NCBI GenBank assembly: GCA_003427395.1
Contig: BFEA01000196.1
Span: 1,680,569 to 1,706,387 of the forward strand
Source of the DNA: Chara braunii
Taxonomy: Eukaryota > Streptophyta > Charophyceae > Charales > Characeae
Direction: 5' to 3'
Length of the DNA: 25,819 nt
Program-made: the position numbers and the translations under genes
Part shown: positions 17,190 through 25,740 of the stretch, piece by piece
Numbering within the stretch: position 1 is the stretch's first letter
How the letters are laid out: each line of letters begins with the position of its first letter
The notes under the pieces: model-generated
The model's database searches: none
What the model saw: the letters and a program-made list of their open reading frames with translations, nothing else
Told to the model about the DNA's origin: nothing

Positions 17190-17292
17190 AGTCTTCCCCC
17201 GAATACAACGTACGGTCATTATAGCTATAACTAGACTGAAAGATGCCTCAAATACAGCTATAATGACCATGCCTTGTATTCGGGGGAAGACT
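17190..17292. mobile_element. 103-bp MITE-like element with 37-bp inverted repeats
   Basis: The arms 17190-17226 and 17256-17292 match as reverse complements at 34 of 37 positions, both starting AGTCTTCCCCCGAATACAA, with a 29-base loop. Nearly the whole element is palindrome. No convincing target-site duplication is seen, so the superfamily is open. Confidence 0.8.
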
Positions 17293-17419
17293 CACTACAA
17301 GTCCCATAGGTGGACCTATTTTGCGTTCCTATAGTTCTGTACACAGCTGTTGTTCTGTTGTTTGTTGTTAGGTTGTTCGCTGTGCACACTGTTGTCATTA
17401 CTACTTTCTTGATGATAGT

Positions 17420-17932
17420 GGCGGATTCGGATATAGAAGATTGAAATCTTCTCCAGTTCAAACTTCAAACACTTGAGAGGCCCTACAGAGAAAGTCACTG
17501 AGTAATAGGAAATTCTTGAGGGAGGATGCGGCGCAGTTGAGATAGGACAACATACGACTTACGTATACCCATTGAGGCATCTGAAGTTCAGAGAGTGTTG
17601 AGAGAACTGGTGAGCCCCCATGCAAAGGAGAGTGCCATACCTCGGCGGATTCGGATAAAGCAGATTAAAGTCTTATCAGTTCAAACTTTAAACCCGGGCC
17701 TACAGAGAAAGTCGCAAGTAATTCTTGAGGGAGGGTGCAGGGCAGTTGAGATAGGACAACATACGACTTAGGTAGAGAAAGTCGCAAGTAATAGGAAATT
17801 CTTGAGGGAGGGTGCAGGGCAGTTGAGATAGGACAACAAACGACTTAGGTGTACCGGTTGAGGCATCTGAAGTTAGGAGAGTGTTGAGAGAACTGGTGAG
17901 CCCCCATGCAAAGGAGAGTGCCTTGAGAGGAA
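17420..17932. repeat. Three-copy tandem repeat, 130-220 nt units
   Basis: Copy 1 (17420-17639) and copy 2 (17644-17774) both begin GGCGGATTCGGATA. Copy 3 (17775-17932) starts inside the unit at GAGAAAGTCGCAAGTAATAG. Shared pieces include TTGAGATAGGACAACA, ACGACTTA and GGTGAGCCCCCATGCAAAGG. Copy 2 lacks the end and copy 3 the beginning, as expected from unequal crossover or replication slippage. No coding function is seen. Confidence 0.9.
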
Positions 17933-18499
17933 GGAGGGCTGGCCTGTTCCCAATCGGCAACTCGAGGGGAAACCACACAAGGCATCTGACATTACCGAAT
18001 GCAAACCGAGGACAGGATTCAGGTCATGCTCTTGGTTTCGCACCTCAGTACGGATAATCGTAGGAGTACAGGGGTACTCTCAGTGTGTGTTGGTCGTAGG
18101 GGCTGATCCCACTTGGAGGTTTTCCATTTGTACAGAGGCCCTCAGAAGTTGGGTCTGCACTAAAACTTTGTGGATCCCATTGGCCCGACGGTTAAGGGGC
18201 TTTTCCGATTGTACAGGCGATATTTCATGGCCAACCCCGGTCCTGTGGAGCTTTTAACCAATAGGTGGACAACTAAAGCCCAAAACCAAAAAAAAGAAAT
18301 GGACCTACTTCTAGGGGGGAAGGGTAGGGGTCGCAGGCTTCTGGAAATTCCTAATGATCACGCGCCGTTGGTAACCGCTGTGGTGACACGCACACAAGCC
18401 AGAGTAGATACAGGCGATTTGTTTTCCAATGCATTCCAACCCGGAACCATGTGGGATCCCTGGATTTGACAAAAAGTTCCTCTACTACACATTGTGGGA
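17933..18499. other. No gene recognised; isolated MITE-like terminus
   Basis: TAGGGGCTGATCCCACTTGG at 18097-18116 shares GGGGCTGATCC with the ends of the MITE at 18503-18938, and TTAAGGGGCTTTTCCGATTG at about 18191 is a weaker relative. No partner end was found, so these may be fragments of related elements. Nothing else is supported here. Confidence 0.4.
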
Positions 18500-18502
18500 T
18501 AA

Positions 18503-18938
18503 GGGGCTGATCCGACTACTACGTTTGAAGGGGAGAACCAAAAAGAACCGCGTTGCTCGGCCCCGTGCCGGTCGGACCGAAAAAGCGAAATTGCATCCCA
18601 CTTGCCCGGTTGGGGCGGGACTTTTTCGAAGTTCGTGTCGGGTAATCGTGGGCAGGGCATGCAGGCCCAGCATCGAACGGACGGAAGGCGGACCACCAGA
18701 CACAAGAAAAAACAAAAAAAAAAACAAAAAAAAACGCCTTCTTTTTCGATGCAGGGACGGTGCTGGCTTCTACCGATTTTAGCAACTTCTTTTTCGCCGC
18801 GGGTCGCGGAACACCTGCCACGTACACTTTTGTTTTCACATGCTGCCGAACTCGGCGGGGAGACCTACAAAATCGGAAAGTAGTCGGATCCGTCAAAACC
18901 AGTAGACTACGCTCCGTAGCAGTAGTCGGATCAGCCCC
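18503..18938. mobile_element. PIF/Harbinger-like MITE, 436 bp, TAA target-site duplication
   Basis: The ends are perfect 18-nt inverted repeats, GGGGCTGATCCGACTACT (18503-18520) and its complement (18921-18938). TAA directly flanks both ends (18500-18502 and 18939-18941). A 3-bp TWA duplication with G-rich termini is typical of PIF/Harbinger and Tourist-type elements. A second AGTAGTCGGATC at 18879-18890 lies just inside the right end and could be a subterminal binding site. There is no transposase inside, so it would have to be mobilised from elsewhere. Confidence 0.82.
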
Positions 18939-19033
18939 TAAGTACCTTAGACAACTTCAACAACCAGTCCTTCCTAAAAGCGTGCCCGTTAAACGATCAG
19001 GACTTCCCAAGGTTGTGCCCGTTGACGCGCCAC

Positions 19034-19268
19034 GATTTCAGGAAACGTACGGGCCACTACAGGAGCGCCCAAATTCATCCAGCTAGAAATGTTTCTACTC
19101 TATTTTTTCGGCGGCCAATAGCTGAGCCAAGTACTGGTGGTTTTCCAAGCCAGGATTTCAGGAAACGTACAGGCCACTATAGGAGCACCCAAATTCATCC
19201 GACTACAAACATTTCTACTCTATTCTTTCCCACGGCCCATAGCTGGGCCAGGTACTGGTGGTATGCCC
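19034..19268. repeat. 120-bp direct tandem duplication
   Basis: GATTTCAGGAAACGTAC starts both copies (19034 and 19154), with shared AGGAGC, CCCAAATTCATCC, ATTTCTACTCTATT and TACTGGTGGT. They differ by scattered substitutions, so the duplication is not recent. The period is a multiple of three, which keeps a frame open by itself; I do not call it coding. Confidence 0.88.
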
Positions 19269-19327
19269 TTAAGTTAGGCTAGTTAGAGAACTTAGATGGT
19301 TTTAAATTCATCATTCTGTTATAGGCA

Positions 19328-19334
19328 TATAGCA

Positions 19335-19368
<34 letters not shown>

Positions 19369-19435
19369 CTAAACAAGGCGCCATTCTATTTGTGGGGAGC
19401 AGCACATGCTGGGAACCGGGCTGTTATAGCAAGTT
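19328..19435 (-). mobile_element. Tiny 5'-truncated retro-insertion with 11-bp target-site duplication
   Basis: TATAGCAAGTT occurs at 19328-19338 and 19425-19435. Between them are 27 T (19340-19366), then ~58 bases containing CCATTCTATTTGTGGGGAGC. Poly-T at the left end means a poly(A) tail on the minus strand. An exact target-site duplication plus tail is the signature of LINE-driven target-primed insertion of a short RNA 3' end. The same 20 bases occur at 19821-19840. Confidence 0.85.
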
Positions 19436-19714
19436 TATTTATAGACTTCTTTATTTTTTTATTTTAAACGAAGTATTCCCATTATACAAAATTCCCAGGA
19501 ACCGGGCCCGGCGTCCCTTAAAAATTTTCACAGCCCCGGGCTCGCTCCCGGCTACTCCAGCCGGGTGCGGGCCAAGGCTGCAGGAACAGAACCAAACCTC
19601 AGCCCTTCAGGGCAATACAAAGGGCAGGAGCAATACAGGAACAAAAGCAAAACAGGACCCAGCCAGTAACCCTATCCTACTGAGCTGTACTAAGCGACAG
19701 GGAGGAAGTCACAG
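19436..19714. other. No gene recognised; one diverged hairpin-repeat copy
   Basis: GGAACCGGGCCCGGCGTCCC at 19498-19517 resembles the core repeat described at 20352-20507. The rest is ordinary sequence. Confidence 0.4.
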
Positions 19715-19870
19715 TTTTTTTGTTTTTTTTTTTAAATTTCAACATTGGTTCGAGCCCGGTTTTCTGCGTCCAGGGTGGTAAGAGCCCCTGAAGATAGAAG
19801 AGGGCCTAGGTTCGATGGCTCCATTCTATTTGTGGGGAGCTGCACCTGCTGGAAACTGGGTCCAGCATCC
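19715..19870. repeat. tRNA-like segment fused to the dispersed repeat
   Basis: After poly-T (about 19714-19732), the plus strand shows GGTGGTAAGAGCCCCTG (19774-19790, A-box-like) and, ~20 bases on, GGTTCGATGGC (19809-19819, B-box-like). This is followed directly by CCATTCTATTTGTGGGGAGC and a hairpin CTGGAAACTGGGTCCAG. A tRNA-like head joined to a repeat body suggests a SINE. However, the poly-T lies at the head side, so the tail orientation disagrees with a simple plus-strand SINE. Confidence 0.45.
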
Positions 19871-20173
19871 CAAACATCATAATCTAGTCTTTGAATACAG
19901 CAAGCTAACTGGCCTCTTCACCCAGGGGCGCCTGAAATACGTGTTCCACTAGCCCAACGGACTTGCTATACGACTTCCTATATGGGTATTGAGTGAAATG
20001 CGAAGGTTCTCCAGACGATTCAAAATGATTCAAGAATTCAATTATGAACAAAATAGATTGACTGCCTGGGTTACTCAACTGGGCCAAGCGACCAAACAAA
20101 TCCTGCACTTCACGGGGGCCGTGGTCCCATGAGCCAAGGCCTATGTGACACCCACGGCCTAGGCCGCGGGCAT

Positions 20174-20205
20174 TTCAGCCGCTGCGGCCGAGATTCTCGG
20201 CTGAA
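20174..20205. repeat. Alternative hairpins, 8-bp and 6-bp stems
   Basis: TTCAGCCG (20174-20181) pairs with CGGCTGAA (20198-20205). Inside, GCCGAG (20187-20192) pairs with CTCGGC (20196-20201) around a 3-base loop. The two foldings exclude each other. Confidence 0.65.
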
Positions 20206-20280
20206 TTTGGACGAGGCGGAGGCCCTCACAATTCTACCCGGGGTTATCCTGGCAGCCTCAGCCAGTTTTGCTTGCAAGCC

Positions 20281-20334
20281 TAGCTCGACTACCTGCCTAT
20301 CTGATCCTAGCTCGACTATCTGCCTATCTGATCC
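20281..20334. repeat. 27-nt tandem repeat, two copies
   Basis: TAGCTCGACTACCTGCCTAT plus CTGATCC (20281-20307) is repeated at once with one base changed (20308-20334). Confidence 0.92.
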
Positions 20335-20351
20335 ACATACCACGTCTAAAA

Positions 20352-20507
20352 TGCTGGAAACCAGGTCCAGCGTCCTGTTTTTTGGATAAGTTCCAGTAGA
20401 CCGTATGCTGGAAACCAGGTCCNGCNACCCTTTCATTCTGAAGGTTTAGCAATAAGTAAGATGATAAATTCCAGTGGTCCCTATGCTGGAAACCGGGTCC
20501 AGCGTCC
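20352..20507. repeat. Three copies of a hairpin-forming 25-mer
   Basis: TGCTGGAAACCAGGTCCAGC at 20352-20371, TGCTGGAAACCAGGTCC at 20405-20422 (two undetermined bases follow) and TGCTGGAAACCGGGTCCAGC at 20484-20503. Each can form a GCTGGA/TCCAGC stem. The last two are preceded by related sequence (TTCCAGTAGACC, TTCCAGTGGTCC). Further relatives lie at 19407, 19498 and 19848. They sit just 3' of the minus-strand LINE and may belong to its 3' UTR. Confidence 0.75.
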
Positions 20508-20729
20508 CATTACTACTGTCTTCTGTTCTAAAAACAAACTTGTTGATTCTCTACCCACTTGCCAAAGGAACCATCCCTTTCTCTTAAAAATTGGCAGTGC
20601 TGCAAATACTAAAGAACCTCCTCCTGTGGGCAGGAGTACCTCTTCAGTCGAAATTTCAACTGCCTGATAAGAGTGATAAAACTAGTCTCCCCCTTTTGAG
20701 CTTTTCTATCACTTGTCTAGACCTGTATC

Positions 20730-21558
20730 CTATCCTTCCTCCCCCCTCCCAAACCACTCAAAATCCACCATCGCTAGTGGAGAGGGAGGGAATGGGTCAG
20801 CAAAGTGCTCAGGTGCTCTTAAGGACGCCACTGGTTGGATGTCCAGCCAATTATTAAAAGTGATCTGATCATCCCGCTTGAGCATCCCCTGTTCACCTGC
20901 CTCTTCCGGCCATACTACCTCCCCCAATTTCTCTCCTGCTGCATCCCCTAGCCATTCCAGTTGAAACTTTCGAATCCACTGTTTGATATCTGTTTTTTGT
21001 TTAAATTCTTTGAGTTTAGTTCTCGCCTTCTCCCATTGGCTTCTAATTTATGTTTGAACAAAATTTTGTATTATTTTCATTAATTATTGACTTTCAATCT
21101 TCACCTCTTCCATCTCATTAATACATCGTTTATTCCATAGTGCCCACAATACCGTTTTCCTCCCAAGATTAAAGAAAGTCTGTTGGAACTCAGAGAGCTC
21201 TATCAGTTGAGGGATCCAGTGACCTACCAATATCTCATGGCCACTATAGTCTTGTGATCCTTTGCCACACATAATCCCATCGTCAACACAGCAGGACTGA
21301 GCCCGGGCATAGTAGGAATATATATTCAATTGTTTCTCTGATTTTTCTTTTAGGAAAGGCTTGTGCACAGGAGTTGCACCACGACAATGTCACTGCCTTC
21401 TGTTCTAATGAGAAATGGTCTATTAACCAGTCATTCGTTGGTAGACACCTATGCACTATTTGCCACTGTAAGGATACAAACTTAGCCGGCCTATCTCTAA
21501 GTCCTTGGCACCACCTAACTGGTTTGAGCTCCTCTTCATAAATAATCAGGTGTCTTTG
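20730..21558 (-). pseudogene. LINE ORF2 C-terminus: zf-RVT knuckle and tail domain
   Basis: Reading on from the previous part in shifting phases: RPAKFVSLQWQIVHRCLPTN, then the zinc knuckle SWCNSC with ETIEYIFLLC (the family His appears as Tyr), a stop, RRWDYVWQ, another stop, and TVLWALWNKRC. The tail follows (QWEKARTKLKEF, LEWLGDAAGEKLGEVVWPEE, TFNNWLDIQPVASLRAPEHF), ending at 20730. Every block has a counterpart in the plus-strand relic at 10.9-11.9 kb, so the reading is not chance. The zf-RVT knuckle is common at the end of plant LINE and non-LTR RT proteins. The tail domain after it is not one I can name. Confidence 0.82.
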
Positions 21559-22301
21559 CTATCTATGTCGTATAATTTCTGGGACATTGATTTTAGGGCG
21601 CATTAATCTATAGGTTGCCTTGATTGTTAGGGATTGCAGTCTCAGGGGCTTGCTTCTCTTGCTTGAGCGCCATAACCAGTCCGCAGGATCCAAGGGGAGG
21701 TCCGGGATAGGACAATGAGGCACATACACTATCCATTCTTTAGTTGTTGAGACATATAATGCCCTTACCCTGTATATTTCCTCAAAAGATATGAAGGTCA
21801 CCCTTTCCTGGTCCCTTTTAGCAATCCTTTTGTCCTTGTGAATTTTGAAGATGTTGACTAGGGCACCCTTCTCCTGCAAATCTAATATTTGTCCTATTGT
21901 CTTAGAGTTGTCTTGTTGATTTATGCATACCCAGTCATCCACCCGGAAGACCGGGCCCTTTTTCAAGGTAACAATCCAAGATAAGGGTATGGATGAGAGT
22001 CCAACTTGTGTGAAAGTTTGTGTGCATACTTGATTTCTTTTTTTAACTTCCAATTCTTATTCTCATGATTGCATAGATCTTTGATTCTTACTACTCCATT
22101 CGTAACCCATGTGGACCATGGAGGGTCTGAACTAATGAACCTTCTCCCATTTTGGTCTGTGATCCATCGATTGTCGAACAAAGGTTGACGTAGAACTTTC
22201 TCATACCTTCTCGGTATTGACTTATTAGGTAGGGGTAGTTCCCGCCAATATTTCAGTTGATTATACCAGAACCCGTCCAGAGTTAAGTCTTTCCTAATCT
22301 C
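21559..22301 (-). pseudogene. LINE ORF2 connector with a possible SH3-like segment
   Basis: Two overlapping phases join near 22000-22050: the first (to 21963) reads WITDQNGRRFISSDPPWSTW, WVTNGVVRIKDLC and KLSHKLDSH, and the second (22053-21559) continues it. Connector text between RT and the terminal zinc knuckle is normal for L1-like ORF2. The second phase contains VFRVDDWVCINQQDNSKTIG, QILDLQEKGALVNIFKIHK and EEIYRVRALYVSTTKEWIVY, a beta-rich pattern like small SH3-fold modules (Tudor, BAH or Agenet). This is only a pattern impression. It is followed by RLMRPKINV, which is conserved in the second LINE copy. Confidence 0.65.
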
Positions 22302-24020
22302 TCATTTTGTCCCCACCTCCGAAGACGGTATTTGTGCTCGAGGGATGGTCCAATACCTATCTTTCACCCACGTCAACGGGTGCACTTCCTTGATCGTCTG
22401 GGGTGCCAATTTGCGAATCTGCTCAAATGCCAACTCTTGCCATGGCAAGTCTGTACCCAAGATTAATCGTTTCAATACTTGTAGTGTCAAAACCTTGCAT
22501 TGAATTTTTGGGTCTATGAGACCCAGGCCTCCTTTACCTTTAGGCTGAATTAATGTCTACCATGCTACCCTTGGGATCACATTTGGTGATTCATGATCCC
22601 CTCGCAAAAAAAAAATTGTTAGTTGCCTCAGTAATCCCTTATTAGCGTTTTTACTGAGTGACCATAACATTGCTTTATACCATATTGAGGCTAGAATCAC
22701 GTTGTTGATTATTAGTGCTCTCCCAAATATTGATGTGTGTTTATTATGCCACAACTTCATTTTTTCTAATGCATTAGACGAGATCCATAGATCATTCGAG
22801 TTAGTTTTTCCTTGTGCTGTCAGTAATACCGCTAGCACCATGATAGGAGCCTCTTGAGGCATCTATTTCATCCTAGGGAGGTTTGGTGGTCTATCCCCTT
22901 GAAAATGTATCCACCATCCCTGCGTCTTGTTACCCCAATTAACTAACATATTAGAAAGAGACGGAAATTTGTCCATTAATGCCTTAATTTCTTCCATGTT
23001 TGTCGAAGAAGCCTCCATCATGATAGTTAAATCATCAGCGAACATAGAGCAAATTGGAATTGCTTCTTCTGGTATATTGGAGATCCGGAGGCGTTGAGAA
23101 TTACGGTTTGCCCTGAGGTTGGCGCTTAATATCTCCATAATTATTATAAAGAGAAAGAGAGTTAGAGGATCGCTTTGTCTTACTGATCTTTGAAGTGGAA
23201 TCTCGGGGGATAGTAGGTCATTAACTTGTATTATTGTCGTGACATTTGAATAGAGTATTTGTATACACCTTCTTATCCCCGGTCCGAATTCTAGCTTGGC
23301 TAGGCATGCATCAAAGAATCGTCAATCTACACGATCATACGCTTTTTCGAAATCAATGAATATGAATGCCATATTTTGTTTATTTTGCTTGGATAGCTTG
23401 ATTATTTCATTGACTAACAAGACATTATCTTGTATATTTCTTCCATTAATGAATCCTGTTTGGGAGGGATGAATAATGTCTATCATTTTTGAGATTAATC
23501 TATTTGCAATATTCTTGGCTATCATTTTACAAACCACTTTCAGGAAAGTGATTGGCCTGTAATTTCTTACGTTGGATTTCTCTCCCTTTTTGTATAATAA
23601 TGTTAGGGCACCTTGACCCACAATTTCCTCCATCGTGCCTTTGCACTGAATCTGATTATAATATTCCATAAGATCTTCTACCATAGAATCCCACATAACT
23701 TCCCAGATTTCCTTTGGGAGACCATCAATCCCAGGAGTTTTGTCCTCCTCCATTTGCAGAAGAGTCATCCAAATTTCGTCCTTGTTAATTGGCTCTTCGA
23801 TTCTCTCTTTCTGTTCATGCCTCAATTTTTGTGTTAGGGGTTGAAGAAAAATCTCAGTTTCTTGTGCAGCAGTCGTGGAATCCACTGTGGATGTGTAAAG
23901 TTTTTTAAGGAAGTCATAAGCTACTTTTAGACTACTTGCCGATGAAACCATCTTCACGTGAGGGGACATAGAAGGATTTATTAAATCTTTTATATTAGTC
24001 CTTCTTACTTTGGCCTTCAC
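22302..24020 (-). pseudogene. LINE reverse transcriptase (FADD) with three internal stops
   Basis: One phase runs through the whole RT: NSSFFSLVKAKVRRTNI-type linker, DKTPGIDGLPKEIWEVMW, LLYKKGEKSNVRNYRPITFL, PSQTGFINGRNIQDNVLL, FIDFEKAYDRVD (first catalytic Asp), and MFADDLTIMM (the FADD box). Thumb text follows (IFGRALIINNVILASIWYKA). The phase is cut by TGA 23324-23322 exactly after AYDRVD, where the family has Trp, so a TGG-to-TGA change is likely. TAG 22865-22863 and TAG 22559-22557 follow, and it ends at TGA 22304-22302. RT copies LINE RNA at the nicked target. The layout matches L1-clade ORF2. Confidence 0.95.
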
Positions 24021-24168
24021 TAGGGAAAAGAATGAGGAGTTTATCTATCCTTCTTAATGATGTTTTGATAGTTTGCTCCTGACAAGGTAACCTTTCCAGC
24101 GATCTTGGGCGATGGTTAGCAATTGGTTTCTGAGTTTCTGATTATCTTCCATTTGAGGAAGTGATGTA

Positions 24169-24825
24169 TTATTTTATTGTTGTCCTTCGATATGTGTCAT
24201 AGAGGTTTTCATCTTCATATAATTGTTGAATGATCCTTTCATCCTCCTCTATGTAAGCTGCGCATGGAGAGGGGATTTTCCATCTGTCTAACCATCTATC
24301 CGGGGCAGCGTTAAAATCGCCTGCAATTATAATTGGAGGGTCATTTGGGATATGATTGCGAATTTCTTGGAAGAATTGTTTTCTTTCATTGACCTTATTA
24401 GGTTCGTATACATTGAGGACACATACTACTTCAACTTCCAAAATTACCAGTGCATAGATCCATCTCCCTACTTCCTGGTCAGCTACCCAATGAATGATGT
24501 CCGCCCTAGAATCCTGTGGTATCCCTATGACAACTCCTGCTGACCCGTGGCGTGTTGCATATGCTTGGTATTTTTGATGTGGCCAGACCAAGTTATGTTC
24601 CCTCTTATGAGCCGGGGAATTCATTAGATGGGTCTCCTTGATACAAATTATATCCGGCCACGATCCCCCCCCAACTCCTTTTAATTACTCTATGATTGCT
24701 TTCCGTTTAATTACGTTTGCTGTAGCTAGACCAATGACATTTAGTGATCTTAGATCTAGATCTGTTGTCTGAGTTGCTCGTTGCCAGGACGGATTCTTCC
24801 CATAAAAAGCATGTATTGCATCCAT
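24169..24825 (-). pseudogene. LINE ORF2 start: AP-type endonuclease, 3' part missing
   Basis: The ORF2 ATG is at 24825-24823. The EEP/APE fold is recognised by LNVIGLATANV, the ICIKETHL box (catalytic Glu), RHGSAGVVIGIP, and PIIIAGDFNAAPD (catalytic Asp and Asn). An in-frame TAA at 24687-24685 interrupts between the first two motifs, and the phase resumes at once. The reading ends at 24169 after LYDTYRRTT. The later motifs of the family (the Arg-Ile-Asp strand and the terminal Ser-Asp-His) are not found in the 150 bases before RT begins, so this region was probably deleted. The enzyme nicks target DNA to prime reverse transcription. Confidence 0.9.
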
Positions 24826-24986
24826 TCTTTATTAAACAATGAAATAGTAAATTGAGCCTATAATCCCACCCATCCTCCTCCATCTAATTCTGTCGAGGTG
24901 GTGAGGAACCCATAGCGTAGAACCGAACAAAGGAAGGAAGAGACTTCCGCTACAGATCATACGACATTTGCTTTTATCTTGAGTTG

Positions 24987-25721
24987 CTACAATTCCAACA
25001 ACGCCGTATGGGAGTACCATTTAAGTCCCGAGTCTTTGTTCTCCTCAAATTTTACAAAGATGACCCTTTTGGCCAACTTGGCTTGTTCTCCAATTAACGT
25101 GAGGGTCGCTTGTGGTCCAAGATCGAAATTCTTTGACAGAAAATCATGCATATCCCTCTTGAAGATCCTTTCCCCCGTGCTTAGGTATTCCATATGTGTT
25201 GTCCAGCTTCTAAGTGTCACCCCCCCGTATTGGTCTTGACCTATCGAAGAGAGACCTATTTCCCACTTTCCCCCTTTCTTCCGGACTGGAATCACCAGGT
25301 TACCCTTGGGAGACTGTAGCCCAGATACTTGACCCTTTTCTAATACATGTGTCATTTTCATTATTTTCCCCGGATCATCCTTCCGCAATATCCCTGACTA
25401 ACGGTTCTTTTCTTCTTTCAATTCTTCTTTTTGTAAGTTTTGTTGGATGGTGGTGTTGGAGCTTAGGGACATAATCGTTTCTTCTTCCTTCACCTCCTCT
25501 TCTCCTTCAATACTTTCCTCCATCTGAATCTCAGGGGACAAAGCGCACTGTTCTCCCTCTCTTACCTCTTCTACCATTGTTTCCCCTTCTCCTTTTTCTG
25601 TTTCCTTACTCCCCTGAGCTTCCGATTGTCCCGATTTCTCTAATTTTTCATCCATTTTTGTTAGCCCAGTTTCCTTTCCAGAGTCCCCCTTTTTTTCAGG
25701 AGGTTGGAAAAATTCTGCCAC
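24987..25721 (-). pseudogene. LINE ORF1 protein, one in-frame stop, 5' end near window edge
   Basis: This frame lies upstream of the endonuclease, as ORF1 should. The first part is a charged, Glu/Lys-rich region (EKGEGETMVEEVREGEQ). A TAG at 25400-25398 interrupts, and the same phase continues for 137 codons with basic and beta-rich text (KGNLVIPVRKKGGKWEIG, GGVTLRSWTTHMEYLSTG, AKRVIFVKFEENKDSG). It ends with TAA/TAG-type stop at 24987. The phase is open through the GC-rich block to the window edge with no ATG, so the true start is uncertain. ORF1 proteins of L1-like LINEs bind the element RNA. No RRM or CCHC knuckle is visible here. Confidence 0.6.
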
Positions 25722-25740
25722 TATACCCAGGGTTGTCGAG

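Larger units (their letters stand above)
20730..25740 (-). mobile_element. Long L1-like LINE, inactive
   Basis: ORF1, endonuclease, RT and zf-RVT parts follow each other on the minus strand in the order expected for an L1-clade element. ORF1 and ORF2 are separated by 161 bases. At least six in-frame stops, several phase changes and a missing endonuclease end show that it is dead. The 3' end is not fixed: no poly(A) tail follows 20730 directly, and the nearest minus-strand A-rich tail is the poly-T at 19714-19732. The 5' end may be the GC-rich block at 25741. Confidence 0.9.

Noticed and set aside
17933-18500. Second complete MITE starting at GGGGCTGATCC (18098)
   Set aside because: No inverted partner end or duplication could be found at a sensible distance.
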